Source: Myxococcus eversor
Lineage (GTDB): Bacteria; Myxococcota; Myxococcia; Myxococcales; Myxococcaceae
Direction of reading: 5' to 3'
Assembly: GCF_010894455.1 (NCBI RefSeq)
Contig: NZ_JAAIXY010000022.1
Coordinates: forward strand, 146,164-210,163
DNA length: 64,000 bases
Shown here in pieces: positions 43,623 through 52,936 of this stretch (positions are counted from its first letter, which is position 1; each line of letters opens with the position of its first letter). The position numbers were made by a program, and so were the translations under genes. The notes under the pieces are model-generated. The model made no database searches. It had not been told where the DNA came from and saw only the letters and a program-made list of their open reading frames with translations.

Positions 43623-46600
43623 ATGGGGCAACAGCGGGAGTACCAGGGGGACGTGGGGCTGGCGGTGGCCATCGTCGGCATGGCCGTGCGCGTTCCTGGT
43701 GCCGAGGACGTGGACGCGTTCTGGCGCCTGCTGCGCGAAGGCGTGGAAGGCATCACCTTCTTCTCCGACGACGCGCTCAAGTCCCTGGGTGTTGACCCTT
43801 CGTTCCTGGCCAACCCCCACTTCGTCCGCGCGGCGCCGGTGCTGGAGCGACCGGCCCGCTTCGACGCGGGCTTCTTCGGCTACGCCCCTCGCGAGGCGGA
43901 GCTGTTGGACCCCCAGCACCGCGTCTTCCTGGAGTGTGTCTGGAAGGCGCTGGAGAACGCGGGCTATGCGCCGGGGCGAATCCCCGGAACGACGGGCCTC
44001 TACGCGGGCTCCAGCCTCAGCAGCTACCTGCTCTTCAACCTGCTCTCACGCGCGGAGTTCCAGCAGGCCGAGGACACCTTCCCGGCCATGGTGGCCAACG
44101 ACAAGGACTTCCTCGCCACGCGCGTGGCCTATCACCTGGACTTCAAGGGCCCGGCGCTGACGGTGCAGACGGGTTGCTCCACGTCGCTGGTGGCCACGCA
44201 CCTCGCCTGCCAGTCGCTGCTCGGCTACCAGTGTGACGTGGCGCTCGCGGGTGGCGTGTCCGTGCACATGCCGCAGCGCACCGGCTACCACTACCAGGAA
44301 GGTGGCATCACCTCTCCGGACGGCCACTGCCGCGCGTTCGACGCGAAGGGCCAGGGCACGCTCTTCGGCAGCGGCGCGGGCGTGGTGGTGCTCAAGCGCC
44401 TGGAGGACGCGCTCAACGACGGCGACACCATCCACGCCGTCATCCGCGCATCCGCCATCAACAACGACGGCGCGATGAAGGTCGGCTTCACCGCGCCCGG
44501 CGTGGAGGGCCAGGTGGAGGTCATCGCCCGGGCCCAGGCCATCGCGGAGGTGGCGCCGGACTCCATCGGCTACGTGGAGGCGCACGGCACCGCCACGCCG
44601 CTCGGAGACCCCATCGAGGTGCAGGCGCTCGACACCGTGTTCCGCGCCGGCACCGACAAGCGTGGGTTCTGCGGGCTCGGCTCGGTGAAGACGAACGTGG
44701 GCCACCTGGACGCGGCCGCGGGCGTGACGGGGCTGGTGAAGACGGTGCTCTCGCTGGAGCACGGGGAGCTGCCGCCCAGCCTGAACTACGAGGCGCCCAA
44801 CCCGCGCATCGACTTCGCCAACAGCCCCTTCTACGTCAACACCGCGCTCAAGGCCTGGCCCGAGGGCGCCACGCCGCGCCGCGCGGGCGTCAGCTCGTTC
44901 GGCATCGGCGGCACCAACGCGCACGTCATCCTGGAGGAGGCTCCGTTCGTCCGGCCGGGAGACTCGGCGCGCGCGTGGCAGCTCCTGGTGCTCTCCGCCC
45001 GGACGCAGACGGCGCTGGAGAAGCAGACCACCTCCCTTCTGGAGCACTTGAAGACGCACCCCGAGCAGTCGCTCGCGGACGTCGCCTGGACGCTGCAGAT
45101 GGGCCGCAAGGCGCTGGACCTCCGGCGCGTGCTGGTGTGCCGCGACCGCGACGACGCCGTGCGCGTGCTGGAGACGAGGGACCCGCAGCGGCTGTTCACG
45201 CTCGCGCCCGGCTCCGCCACGACGTCGGCGGTCTTCATGTTCCCCGGCGGCGGCGCGCAGTACCCGGACATGGGCCGGGGCCTCTACGACGCGGAGCCCG
45301 CGTTCCGCGAAGCGGTGGACCAGTGCTTCGCGCTCTTGCGCCCCCGGCTGGGCTTCGACCTGAAGCCCGTCATGTACCCGGACGCGGCCAATGCGGCGAA
45401 CGCGAGCCAGCGTCTCAAGCGGACTTCGCTGGCGCTGCCCGCGCTGTTCACCGTCGAGTACGCGCTGGCGCGCCTCTGGGAGTCGTGGGGCGTGAAGCCC
45501 GAGGCCGTCATCGGCCACAGCCTGGGTGAGTACACGGCGGCCTGCCTCGCGGGCGTGTTCTCGCTGGAGGACGCGCTGGCGCTGGTGGTGCTGCGCGGCA
45601 AGCTCTTCGAGGAGCTGCCCGGTGGCGGCATGCTCAGCGTGCCCCTGCCTGAGTCCGAGGTGCGGCCCCTGCTTGGGGAGACGCTGTCCCTGGCGGCGGT
45701 GAACGGGCCCTCGCAGTGCGCGGTCGCCGGCACGGTGGAGGCCGTCGAGGCCCTGGCGGCGGAGCTGACTCGCCGCGAGGTGGAGTTCCGTCACATCCCC
45801 ATCGACGTGGCGGCGCACTCGCATCTGGTGTCGCCGATTCTCGCGCGCTTCCAGGAGTTCATCGGGACGCTCCAGCGCAACGCGCCCACCCTGCCGTTGA
45901 TGTCCAACGTCACCGGCACGTGGATGACGCCCGAGGAAGCGACGGACCCGGCGTACTGGACGCGTCACCTGCGGCAGACGGTGCGCTTTGGCGACGGCAT
46001 CCGCACGCTGGCGGAGACTCCCCACCGCGTGTACCTGGAGGTCGGCCCTGGCCGCACGCTGAGCACGCTCGCGCGACTCCAGCTCACCGGCCCCCAGGCG
46101 CCTCCCGTCCTCCCTTCGCTGCGCCATCCGCAGGACCCGGTGCCCGACGAGGAGCTGCTCACCGCCACGCTCGGCAAGCTCTGGGCGGCGGGAATCGACG
46201 TCGACTGGAACGGCGTGCGCGGCGAGAAGCGGCGCCTGCGCGTTCCCCTGCCCACCTATCCCTTCGAGGGACAGGACTACTGGCTCGCGCCTGAAGCGCC
46301 CTCCACGCAGCGACGAGGCGCGACGCGCAAGACGACGGACGTCGGCGGCTGGTTCTACGTGCCCTCGTGGAAGCGCGCGCCGTTGCCCCTGCCTCGCGCG
46401 GGCGCCAGCACGACACGCGACTGGGTCGTGTTCCTGGATGCGGGCGGCGTCGGCGAGTCCCTGGCCACGCGACTGGAGAGCGCCGGTCACCGCGTGGCGC
46501 GTGTGTCGCGCGGCGCTCGGCTCCAGGAACTGGGCGAGTACCACTTCAGCATGGACCCCGTGGACACGCAGGAGCCCTCGTTCCTGCTGCTGGCCCTGAA

Positions 46601-48185
46601 GGCGAAGGACTTCAAGGTGGAGCGCATCGTCCACTTGTGGAGCCTGGATGGGCTCGACGGCGCCGAGCACGAGTCGGCCGAGTCGCGCTTCGAGCAACTG
46701 CAAGAGCGCGGGTTCCATCCCCTGCTGCGGCTCACGCGCGCGCTGGCGGAGGAATCCCTCCCCGGCCCCGTGGAGCTGACGGTGGTGGGACGCGGGGCGT
46801 TCGACGTGGAGAGCACGGACGAAGTCGTTCCCGAGCACGCCACCCTGCCCGCGCTGTGCAAGGTGATTCCGCAGGAGCACGACACCCTGGCCTGCCGTTA
46901 CGTGGACCTGGGCCATGGCGGAGTGTCGACGGCCGCGAACGCCCTGCTGCGCGAGCTCACCTCCGACACGAAGGAGCCCGTGGTCGCCTGGCGCGGGACG
47001 CACCGGCTGGCGCAGACGCATGAGCCGCTGCGGCTGGAGCAGGATGCCCTGGCGGCGCAGCCCTTCAAGGCCCGGGGCGTGTACCTCATCACCGGTGGCC
47101 TGGGTGGCGTCGGCCTGCTGCTCGCGCGGTACCTGGCGAGCGCCCATCAAGCCCGGCTCATCCTGGTGAGCCGCGCGGGGTTGGAGGTGGACCCGGGCGG
47201 CCACAAGCAGCGCGCGGTGCGTGAGCTGGAAGCGGCGGGCGCGGAGGTGCTGGTGGTCCGCGCCGACGTGGCGGACGAGTCACGGCTGAGCCTGGCGCTC
47301 GCGGAGGCGGACGTTCGCTTCGGCGCGGTGGACGGAGTGATTCACGCGGCGGGCCTCGCGGGTGAAGGCGCGGTGGCGCTTCTCTCCGGACTGGACGCCG
47401 CCGCTTGCGCTCCCCACTTCCGGGCGAAGGTCCATGGCACCTACGCGCTGGAGCGCGCGCTGACGGGCCGGTCGCTGGACTTCGTGCTGTTGGTGTCCTC
47501 CAACGCGGCGGTGCTCGGAGGCCTGGGGCTCGCGGCGTATGGCGCGGCGAATGCGTTCCTGGATGCCTTCGCCGTCTCGCGTTCGCGCGAGGGGTCGACG
47601 CGGTGGCTGAGCACCAACTGGGACGGCTGGCCCGGCATGGACGAGGTGACGCGCGAGGTCCGCACGAGCATCGACGTGTTCGCCATGTCTCCGACCGAGG
47701 CGGTGGAGGCCTTCCGCCGCGTGGTGGAATCCCCTTTGAGCGGACAGGTGGTGGTGTCCACCGGCGACCTCGTGTCACGCGTCGCGCGGTGGGTGCGGGG
47801 AGAGGGCGCGGGGAAGCAGGCGGACGCGGCGGGTGGCGCGACGCATGAGCGGCCCCAGCTCGGCACCGAGTACGTGGCGCCGACGGATGACGTGGAGCTG
47901 GCGCTGGCGAAGGTGTGGCAGGAGCAGCTCGGACTGGCGCAACTGGGCATCCACGACAACTTCTTCGACCTCGGTGGCAACTCGCTGCTGTGGCTCAAGA
48001 TTGTCGGTCGCCTGAAGCGTGAGCTGGGGCGCGACGTTCCCCTCACCTCCGTGTTCGAGGCGCCCACCGTGGCCGCGCTGGCGAAGCGGCTGGGGAGTCT
48101 GCCGGCTCCGGAGGATGCCCCCACCTTCGAGGCGAGTCAGAACCGGGGAGCCCAGCGCAGGGAGCGGCGCAGTCGCCGTGAGTAG
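43623..48185 (+). CDS. type I PKS: KS-AT-KR-ACP
   Basis: 1520 residues from ATG 43623, seven bases after the NRPS stop. Ketosynthase 10-450 has Cys184 (QTGCSTSL) and both His (EAHGTATPLGDP, NVGHLDAAAG). The acyltransferase 535-830 has GHSLGEY near 630 and VAAHSHL where malonyl enzymes carry HAFHS; with Leu after the active Ser, malonyl-CoA is the likely unit. The ketoreductase has TGGLGGVG near 1154 and Ser-Tyr-Asn in SSNAAVLGG...YGAANAF, so it should be active. The ACP Ser lies near 1452 (LGGNSLLWL). No DH or ER. It adds two carbons and leaves a beta-hydroxyl. The last residues (RGAQRRERRSRRE) are strongly basic, like those of its neighbours. Confidence 0.92.
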   Translation: MGQQREYQGDVGLAVAIVGMAVRVPGAEDVDAFWRLLREGVEGITFFSDDALKSLGVDPSFLANPHFVRAAPVLERPARFDAGFFGYAPREAELLDPQHRVFLECVWKALENAGYAPGRIPGTTGLYAGSSLSSYLLFNLLSRAEFQQAEDTFPAMVANDKDFLATRVAYHLDFKGPALTVQTGCSTSLVATHLACQSLLGYQCDVALAGGVSVHMPQRTGYHYQEGGITSPDGHCRAFDAKGQGTLFGSGAGVVVLKRLEDALNDGDTIHAVIRASAINNDGAMKVGFTAPGVEGQVEVIARAQAIAEVAPDSIGYVEAHGTATPLGDPIEVQALDTVFRAGTDKRGFCGLGSVKTNVGHLDAAAGVTGLVKTVLSLEHGELPPSLNYEAPNPRIDFANSPFYVNTALKAWPEGATPRRAGVSSFGIGGTNAHVILEEAPFVRPGDSARAWQLLVLSARTQTALEKQTTSLLEHLKTHPEQSLADVAWTLQMGRKALDLRRVLVCRDRDDAVRVLETRDPQRLFTLAPGSATTSAVFMFPGGGAQYPDMGRGLYDAEPAFREAVDQCFALLRPRLGFDLKPVMYPDAANAANASQRLKRTSLALPALFTVEYALARLWESWGVKPEAVIGHSLGEYTAACLAGVFSLEDALALVVLRGKLFEELPGGGMLSVPLPESEVRPLLGETLSLAAVNGPSQCAVAGTVEAVEALAAELTRREVEFRHIPIDVAAHSHLVSPILARFQEFIGTLQRNAPTLPLMSNVTGTWMTPEEATDPAYWTRHLRQTVRFGDGIRTLAETPHRVYLEVGPGRTLSTLARLQLTGPQAPPVLPSLRHPQDPVPDEELLTATLGKLWAAGIDVDWNGVRGEKRRLRVPLPTYPFEGQDYWLAPEAPSTQRRGATRKTTDVGGWFYVPSWKRAPLPLPRAGASTTRDWVVFLDAGGVGESLATRLESAGHRVARVSRGARLQELGEYHFSMDPVDTQEPSFLLLALKAKDFKVERIVHLWSLDGLDGAEHESAESRFEQLQERGFHPLLRLTRALAEESLPGPVELTVVGRGAFDVESTDEVVPEHATLPALCKVIPQEHDTLACRYVDLGHGGVSTAANALLRELTSDTKEPVVAWRGTHRLAQTHEPLRLEQDALAAQPFKARGVYLITGGLGGVGLLLARYLASAHQARLILVSRAGLEVDPGGHKQRAVRELEAAGAEVLVVRADVADESRLSLALAEADVRFGAVDGVIHAAGLAGEGAVALLSGLDAAACAPHFRAKVHGTYALERALTGRSLDFVLLVSSNAAVLGGLGLAAYGAANAFLDAFAVSRSREGSTRWLSTNWDGWPGMDEVTREVRTSIDVFAMSPTEAVEAFRRVVESPLSGQVVVSTGDLVSRVARWVRGEGAGKQADAAGGATHERPQLGTEYVAPTDDVELALAKVWQEQLGLAQLGIHDNFFDLGGNSLLWLKIVGRLKRELGRDVPLTSVFEAPTVAALAKRLGSLPAPEDAPTFEASQNRGAQRRERRSRRE

Positions 48186-48206
48186 AGCAGCGAAGGAGCG
48201 GATGAC

Positions 48207-51200
48207 GTGGACGTGAAGCAGCCGGAAGACATCGACAACGCAGACCTCGCCATCATCGGCATGTCCGGGCGCTTTCCAGGCGCACGCGACACGGCCGAGT
48301 TCTGGGCGAACGTGCGCGGCGGCGTGGAGTCCATCCGCTTCTTCACCCCCGAGGAGTGTCTCGCGGCCGGAGTCCCCCCGGAGCTGGTGGCGGACCCCGA
48401 CTACGTGCGCGCGGCGGCGGTGCTGCCGGAGCCCGAGTCCTTCGACGCCGCGTTCTTCGACATGCCGCCCCGCGAGGCGGAGCTGACAGACCCTCAGCAC
48501 CGCGTCTTCCTGGAGGTCTGCTGGGAGGCGCTGGAGCACGCGGGCTACTCGCCGCGCGACTACCCGGGCGCCATCTCCGTGTATGGCGGGGCCACGCTCA
48601 ACACGTACTTGCTGATGAACCTGGCGCGCAATCCCCGCGTGCTGGAGTCCGTGGAGCCGGTGCAGGTGAACATCGGCAACGGCACCGACTTCCTGGCCAC
48701 CCGCGTCTCGTACAAGCTGAACCTCCGAGGCGCCAGCCACGCCGTGCAGAGCGCCTGCTCGACGTCGCTGGTGGCGGTGCACCTGGCCTGCCAGAGCCTG
48801 CTCAATGGCGAGTGCGACATGGCGCTCGCGGGCGGCGCCTCCGTCAACGTCAACTTCTTCAACGGCTACCGGCACGCCGAGGGAGGCATGGCGTCTCCCG
48901 ATGGCCGCTGCCGCCCGTTCGACGCGAAGGCCCGGGGCACGCTGTTCGGCAGTGGCGCGGGCGTCGTGCTGCTGAAGAAGCTGCGCAACGCGGTGCGGGA
49001 TGGCGACACGGTGCACGCCGTCATCAAGGGCTCGGCCACCAACAACGATGGCGCGCTCAAGGCGGGCTACACCGCTCCGGGCATCGAGGGCCAGTCCCAG
49101 GTGGTGGCGGAGACGCTCGCGGCGGCGGGACTGGACGCGGACTCCATCGGCTACGTGGAGGCCCACGGCACCGCGACGCCCCTGGGCGACCCCATCGAGG
49201 TGGAAGCGCTCACGCGCGCCTTCCGTTCCTCCACTCAGCGCAGGCGCTTCTGCGCCTTGGGCTCGGTGAAGGGCAACGTGGGCCACCTGGATGCCGCCGC
49301 CGGCATCACCGGCCTCATCAAGACGGCCCTGGCCGTGAAGCACGGTGAGCTGCCGCCCAGCCTCCACTACGAGCGGCCCAACCCGGCCATCGACTTCGAC
49401 GGCAGTCCCTTCTACGTCAACGCGACGCTCAAGCCCTGGCCCGCGGGCGCGCTGCCCCGGCGCGGCGGCGTCAGCTCCTTCGGCGTGGGCGGCACCAACG
49501 CGCACGTCGTGCTGGAGCAGGCGCCTCGCACGCCCGACAGCACGGCCTCACGTCGCCCGTGGCACCTGCTGCCGCTGTCCGCGCGCACGCCCTCCGCGCT
49601 GGAGGCCAGCACGCGGCGTCTCGCCGAGGCCCTGAAGGCGCAGCCCGACGCGAAGCTCGCGGACGTGGCCTGGACGCTCCAAGCGGGACGCCAGCGTTTC
49701 TCGCAGCGGCGCTTCCTGCTCGCGCGAAGCGTGGGCGACGCGGTGGAGGTGCTCTCCCAGGAAGGTGATGCCCGCCTCCACACCGAGTCCCAGGACGCGG
49801 TGGAGCGCCCGGTGGCGTTCCTCTTTCCGGGACAGGGCTCGCAGCACGTGGGCATGGGGCGAGCGCTGTATGACGCGGAGCCCGTCTTCCGCGTCGAAGT
49901 CCACCGGTGCGCCGAGCTGCTCAAGCCGCATCTGGGCGGGCGCGACTTGCGGGACGTGATGTATCCGAAGTCCGGGGACCCGGCGGAGAACGAGAAGACG
50001 CTGGCTCGGACGGAGTTCACCCAGCCGGCGCTGTTCGTCATCGAGTACGCCACCGCGCGCCTCTGGATGTCCTGGGGCGTGAAGCCCGCGGCGATGCTGG
50101 GGCACAGCATTGGTGAGTACGTGGCCGCGTGCCTCGCGGGGGTCTTCACGCTGGAGCACGCGCTCCAATTGGTCGCCGCGCGCGGCCGGTTGATGCAGTC
50201 GCTGCCCGCCGGCTCCATGCTGGCGGTGCCGCTGAGCGAGGACGAGGTTCGTCCGTATCTCGGAACCGAGCTGAGCCTCGCCGCGGTGAACGCGCCCATG
50301 CAGTGCGTGGCCTCCGGGCCGACGGAAGCGGTGGAGAAGCTCAAGCGCCAGCTCGATGAGGCCGGCGTTCGCAGCCACGTGCTCGCCACGTCGCATGCCT
50401 TCCACTCGGCGATGATGGACCCCATCCTGGAGGCCTTCACGGCACGCGCGGCGGCCGTGAGCCTTCGTCCGCCCACCCTGCCCTTCGTCTCCAACGTCAC
50501 CGGGACGTGGATTACGACGGAGCAGGCGACGAGCCCCAAGTATTGGGCCCAGCATCTGCGTGGCGCGGTGCGCTTCGCGGATGGACTGCACGCGCTCCTC
50601 TCCGACCCGAAGCGCGTGGTGCTGGAGGCGGGTCCGGGACAGGTGCTCAGTCGACTCACGCGGCGCTATCCGGACGCCACCGCGTCACGTCCGGTGCTCA
50701 GCTCGATGCCCTCCTCGCAGGACACCGTGGCCGCCGATGCGCCCCCGCACGCGTACACGACGCTGGGTGGACTCTGGCAGGCCGGCGTCACCGTGGACTG
50801 GCGCGGCTTCCACGGTGAGGGGCGTCGCCACCGCATCCCGCTTCCGACCTACCCGTTCGAGCGGAAGCGCTACTGGGTGGAGCCCGACACGAAGCCCAGC
50901 GTCGAGGCCGCGCCCGTCGCGAGCGAGACGCTCGGGCTGCCGCTCGCCCAGGCGCCGATGGAGCGCTGGTTCCATGCGCCGTCCTGGAAGCGCGCGCCGC
51001 TGCCTCCCGGGCGCACCGCGAAGGCCGCGAACCAGCGCGTCTGGCTGGTCTTCGAGGACGAGTCCTCTCCCACCGACGCACTGCTTGCGCCCGAGCCCGG
51101 CGAGGAGCGGATGGTGCTCCGCGTGCGTCCAGGCGCGGGCTTCAGTCACTCTGGGGAATTGAGCTATACCGTGGCGCCGGGCTCGCTGTCGGACCTTCGC

Positions 51201-52898
51201 GCGCTGACCACCGCGCTGCGGGACGCGGGCCGGCTGCCTGATACCGTGTTGCATCTGTGGAGCCTCACCACGGATGCACCCGCGTCCTTCGCGCAGGTCC
51301 AGGCGGGCGGTTACTTCACGCTCGTCGGCCTCGCGAGGGCCCTCGTCGAGCTGACGTCGGAGCGCCCCTGCACTGTCTGGGTGGTGTCCAACCACGTCCA
51401 CGACGTCACCGGTGATGAGTCACTCCGCGCCGACAAGGCCACGCTGCTCGGCCCCTGCCGGGTGATTCAGCAGGAGCATCCGTTCCTGCGGTTCCACCAT
51501 GTGGACATGGTGACGAGCCCGGAGGCACGACTCTCCGCCACCAGCCTCCAGGCACTTCGCGCCGAGCTGCGCTCGCTGCCCCGTGAGACGGTGGTGGCGC
51601 TGCGCGGTCCGCACCGCTGGGTGCAGGGCCTGGAGCCGCTGCCCCTTCCCGACGTGCCCGCGCCGCATCCGAGCGCGCGCCCCAACGGCGTGTACCTGCT
51701 CGTCCATGGCCTCGGCGGCCTGGGTGCGATGAACGGGCGCGCGCTGGCCAGCCTGTCTCCCGGAGCGAAGCTCGTCTGCCTGGAGCCGCTCGGCTTTCCG
51801 TCGCGCGACACCTGGGATGCGCACGTCGCCCGTCACGAAGAGAGCGAGACGTGGGCGCAGCGCATCCGCCGCGCGCGGCAGTTGGAGGCCCTGGGCGCGG
51901 AGGTGGTGGTGCTGCCCACCGACCTGACGCGACAGGAGTCGTTGCGCGAGGCCATCGATACGACCGTGGCCCGCTTCGGCGCGCTCCATGGCGTGGTGCA
52001 CGCGGCGTGGCTCCCCAAGGACCAGGTGGCGCGGCTCGTCTCGGAGACGGGGCCCGAGGAGACCGCCTGGCACTTCGACCCGCGTGCGCGTGGACTGGCG
52101 CTGCTGGATGCGGTGCTCGGAGACCGGGCGCTGGACTTCCGCGTGGTGGCGTCGTCCATCTCCGCGGTGCTCGGAGGCATGGCCACCGTCGCGCACACCG
52201 CTGCGAGCGCCTGGCAGGACGCCTTCGCCCAGGCCGCGTCACATGAAGGACGGCGGTGGCTGAGCCTGGGCTGGGACGTGGTGAAGGTGGAGGACTACGG
52301 CGCGCACCCCGGTGCACGCGGTGAGGCCCTGGACCGACTGGCGCTCTCGCCCGAGCAAGGCGCCGAGGCCCTGAGCCGCGCGCTCGCGCATGCCACGGGC
52401 CCCTGGCTGGTGGTGTCCACCCACGACGTGGCCGCGCGGCTGTCCCCGGCGCCGCAAGCGCTCGGCACCGAGGACACGCGGGAGGAGCCCGCGGCGCGGC
52501 CTCAGCATCCGCGGCCGGCGAACCTGCGCAGCGCCTATGTGGCGCCGACGACGGACATGGAGCGGACGCTCGCCGACCTGTGGCAGCAGACGCTGGGCGT
52601 CGCGCCCATCGGCATCCAGGACAACTTCTTCGAGCTGGGCGGCGACTCCCTCATCGCCGTGCAACTCAGTGACCGCCTCAAGCGGCGGCTCAACGTCAGC
52701 GTTCCCGCGTCCAGCCTCTACGAGGGTGTCACCGTGAAGGCCCTGGCGGTGCTGCTCCAGCCTCCCGAGGCGGGACCCGGCTCCGCGAACAGCGAGGCTG
52801 ACGAGCGCGAGTCCGCCGTGCAGCGCCGCAAGCAGAATCTCCAGCGACAGCGCTCCCGTCGCCGTGCGGACGATGAAGAACCGGAGGAAGGCGACTGA
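48207..52898 (+). CDS. type I PKS: KS-AT-KR(inactive)-ACP
   Basis: 1563 residues from GTG 48207 (GAAGGAGC upstream), 21 bp after the previous stop. The ketosynthase is complete (SACSTSL, Cys near 182; EAHGTATPLGDP; NVGHLDAAAG). The acyltransferase is complete, with GHSIGEY near 631 and HAFHS near 730, the malonyl signature. The ketoreductase is degenerate: the cofactor loop reads VHGLGGLG instead of TGGLGxxG, and in SSISAVLGGMATVAHTAASAW the catalytic Tyr is His and the Asn is Ser. The ACP Ser lies near 1478 (LGGDSLIAV). The module should therefore leave a beta-ketone. The C-terminus (AVQRRKQNLQRQRSRRR plus acidic end) resembles the tails of the adjacent proteins, including the glycosyltransferase. 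Confidence 0.92.
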   Translation: MDVKQPEDIDNADLAIIGMSGRFPGARDTAEFWANVRGGVESIRFFTPEECLAAGVPPELVADPDYVRAAAVLPEPESFDAAFFDMPPREAELTDPQHRVFLEVCWEALEHAGYSPRDYPGAISVYGGATLNTYLLMNLARNPRVLESVEPVQVNIGNGTDFLATRVSYKLNLRGASHAVQSACSTSLVAVHLACQSLLNGECDMALAGGASVNVNFFNGYRHAEGGMASPDGRCRPFDAKARGTLFGSGAGVVLLKKLRNAVRDGDTVHAVIKGSATNNDGALKAGYTAPGIEGQSQVVAETLAAAGLDADSIGYVEAHGTATPLGDPIEVEALTRAFRSSTQRRRFCALGSVKGNVGHLDAAAGITGLIKTALAVKHGELPPSLHYERPNPAIDFDGSPFYVNATLKPWPAGALPRRGGVSSFGVGGTNAHVVLEQAPRTPDSTASRRPWHLLPLSARTPSALEASTRRLAEALKAQPDAKLADVAWTLQAGRQRFSQRRFLLARSVGDAVEVLSQEGDARLHTESQDAVERPVAFLFPGQGSQHVGMGRALYDAEPVFRVEVHRCAELLKPHLGGRDLRDVMYPKSGDPAENEKTLARTEFTQPALFVIEYATARLWMSWGVKPAAMLGHSIGEYVAACLAGVFTLEHALQLVAARGRLMQSLPAGSMLAVPLSEDEVRPYLGTELSLAAVNAPMQCVASGPTEAVEKLKRQLDEAGVRSHVLATSHAFHSAMMDPILEAFTARAAAVSLRPPTLPFVSNVTGTWITTEQATSPKYWAQHLRGAVRFADGLHALLSDPKRVVLEAGPGQVLSRLTRRYPDATASRPVLSSMPSSQDTVAADAPPHAYTTLGGLWQAGVTVDWRGFHGEGRRHRIPLPTYPFERKRYWVEPDTKPSVEAAPVASETLGLPLAQAPMERWFHAPSWKRAPLPPGRTAKAANQRVWLVFEDESSPTDALLAPEPGEERMVLRVRPGAGFSHSGELSYTVAPGSLSDLRALTTALRDAGRLPDTVLHLWSLTTDAPASFAQVQAGGYFTLVGLARALVELTSERPCTVWVVSNHVHDVTGDESLRADKATLLGPCRVIQQEHPFLRFHHVDMVTSPEARLSATSLQALRAELRSLPRETVVALRGPHRWVQGLEPLPLPDVPAPHPSARPNGVYLLVHGLGGLGAMNGRALASLSPGAKLVCLEPLGFPSRDTWDAHVARHEESETWAQRIRRARQLEALGAEVVVLPTDLTRQESLREAIDTTVARFGALHGVVHAAWLPKDQVARLVSETGPEETAWHFDPRARGLALLDAVLGDRALDFRVVASSISAVLGGMATVAHTAASAWQDAFAQAASHEGRRWLSLGWDVVKVEDYGAHPGARGEALDRLALSPEQGAEALSRALAHATGPWLVVSTHDVAARLSPAPQALGTEDTREEPAARPQHPRPANLRSAYVAPTTDMERTLADLWQQTLGVAPIGIQDNFFELGGDSLIAVQLSDRLKRRLNVSVPASSLYEGVTVKALAVLLQPPEAGPGSANSEADERESAVQRRKQNLQRQRSRRRADDEEPEEGD

Positions 52899-52936
52899 GT
52901 CGTCGCGGCTCCTTCTCGACCTCCACGCCCCCGCCC

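Noticed and set aside
44046..47204. Minus-strand ORF of 1052 codons opposite PKS1
   Set aside because: Shadow of a GC-rich coding strand; Arg/His/Gln-rich with no domain, while the plus strand encodes complete PKS motifs. The same holds for the long antisense ORFs opposite NRPS1, PKS2, PKS3 and NRPS2.
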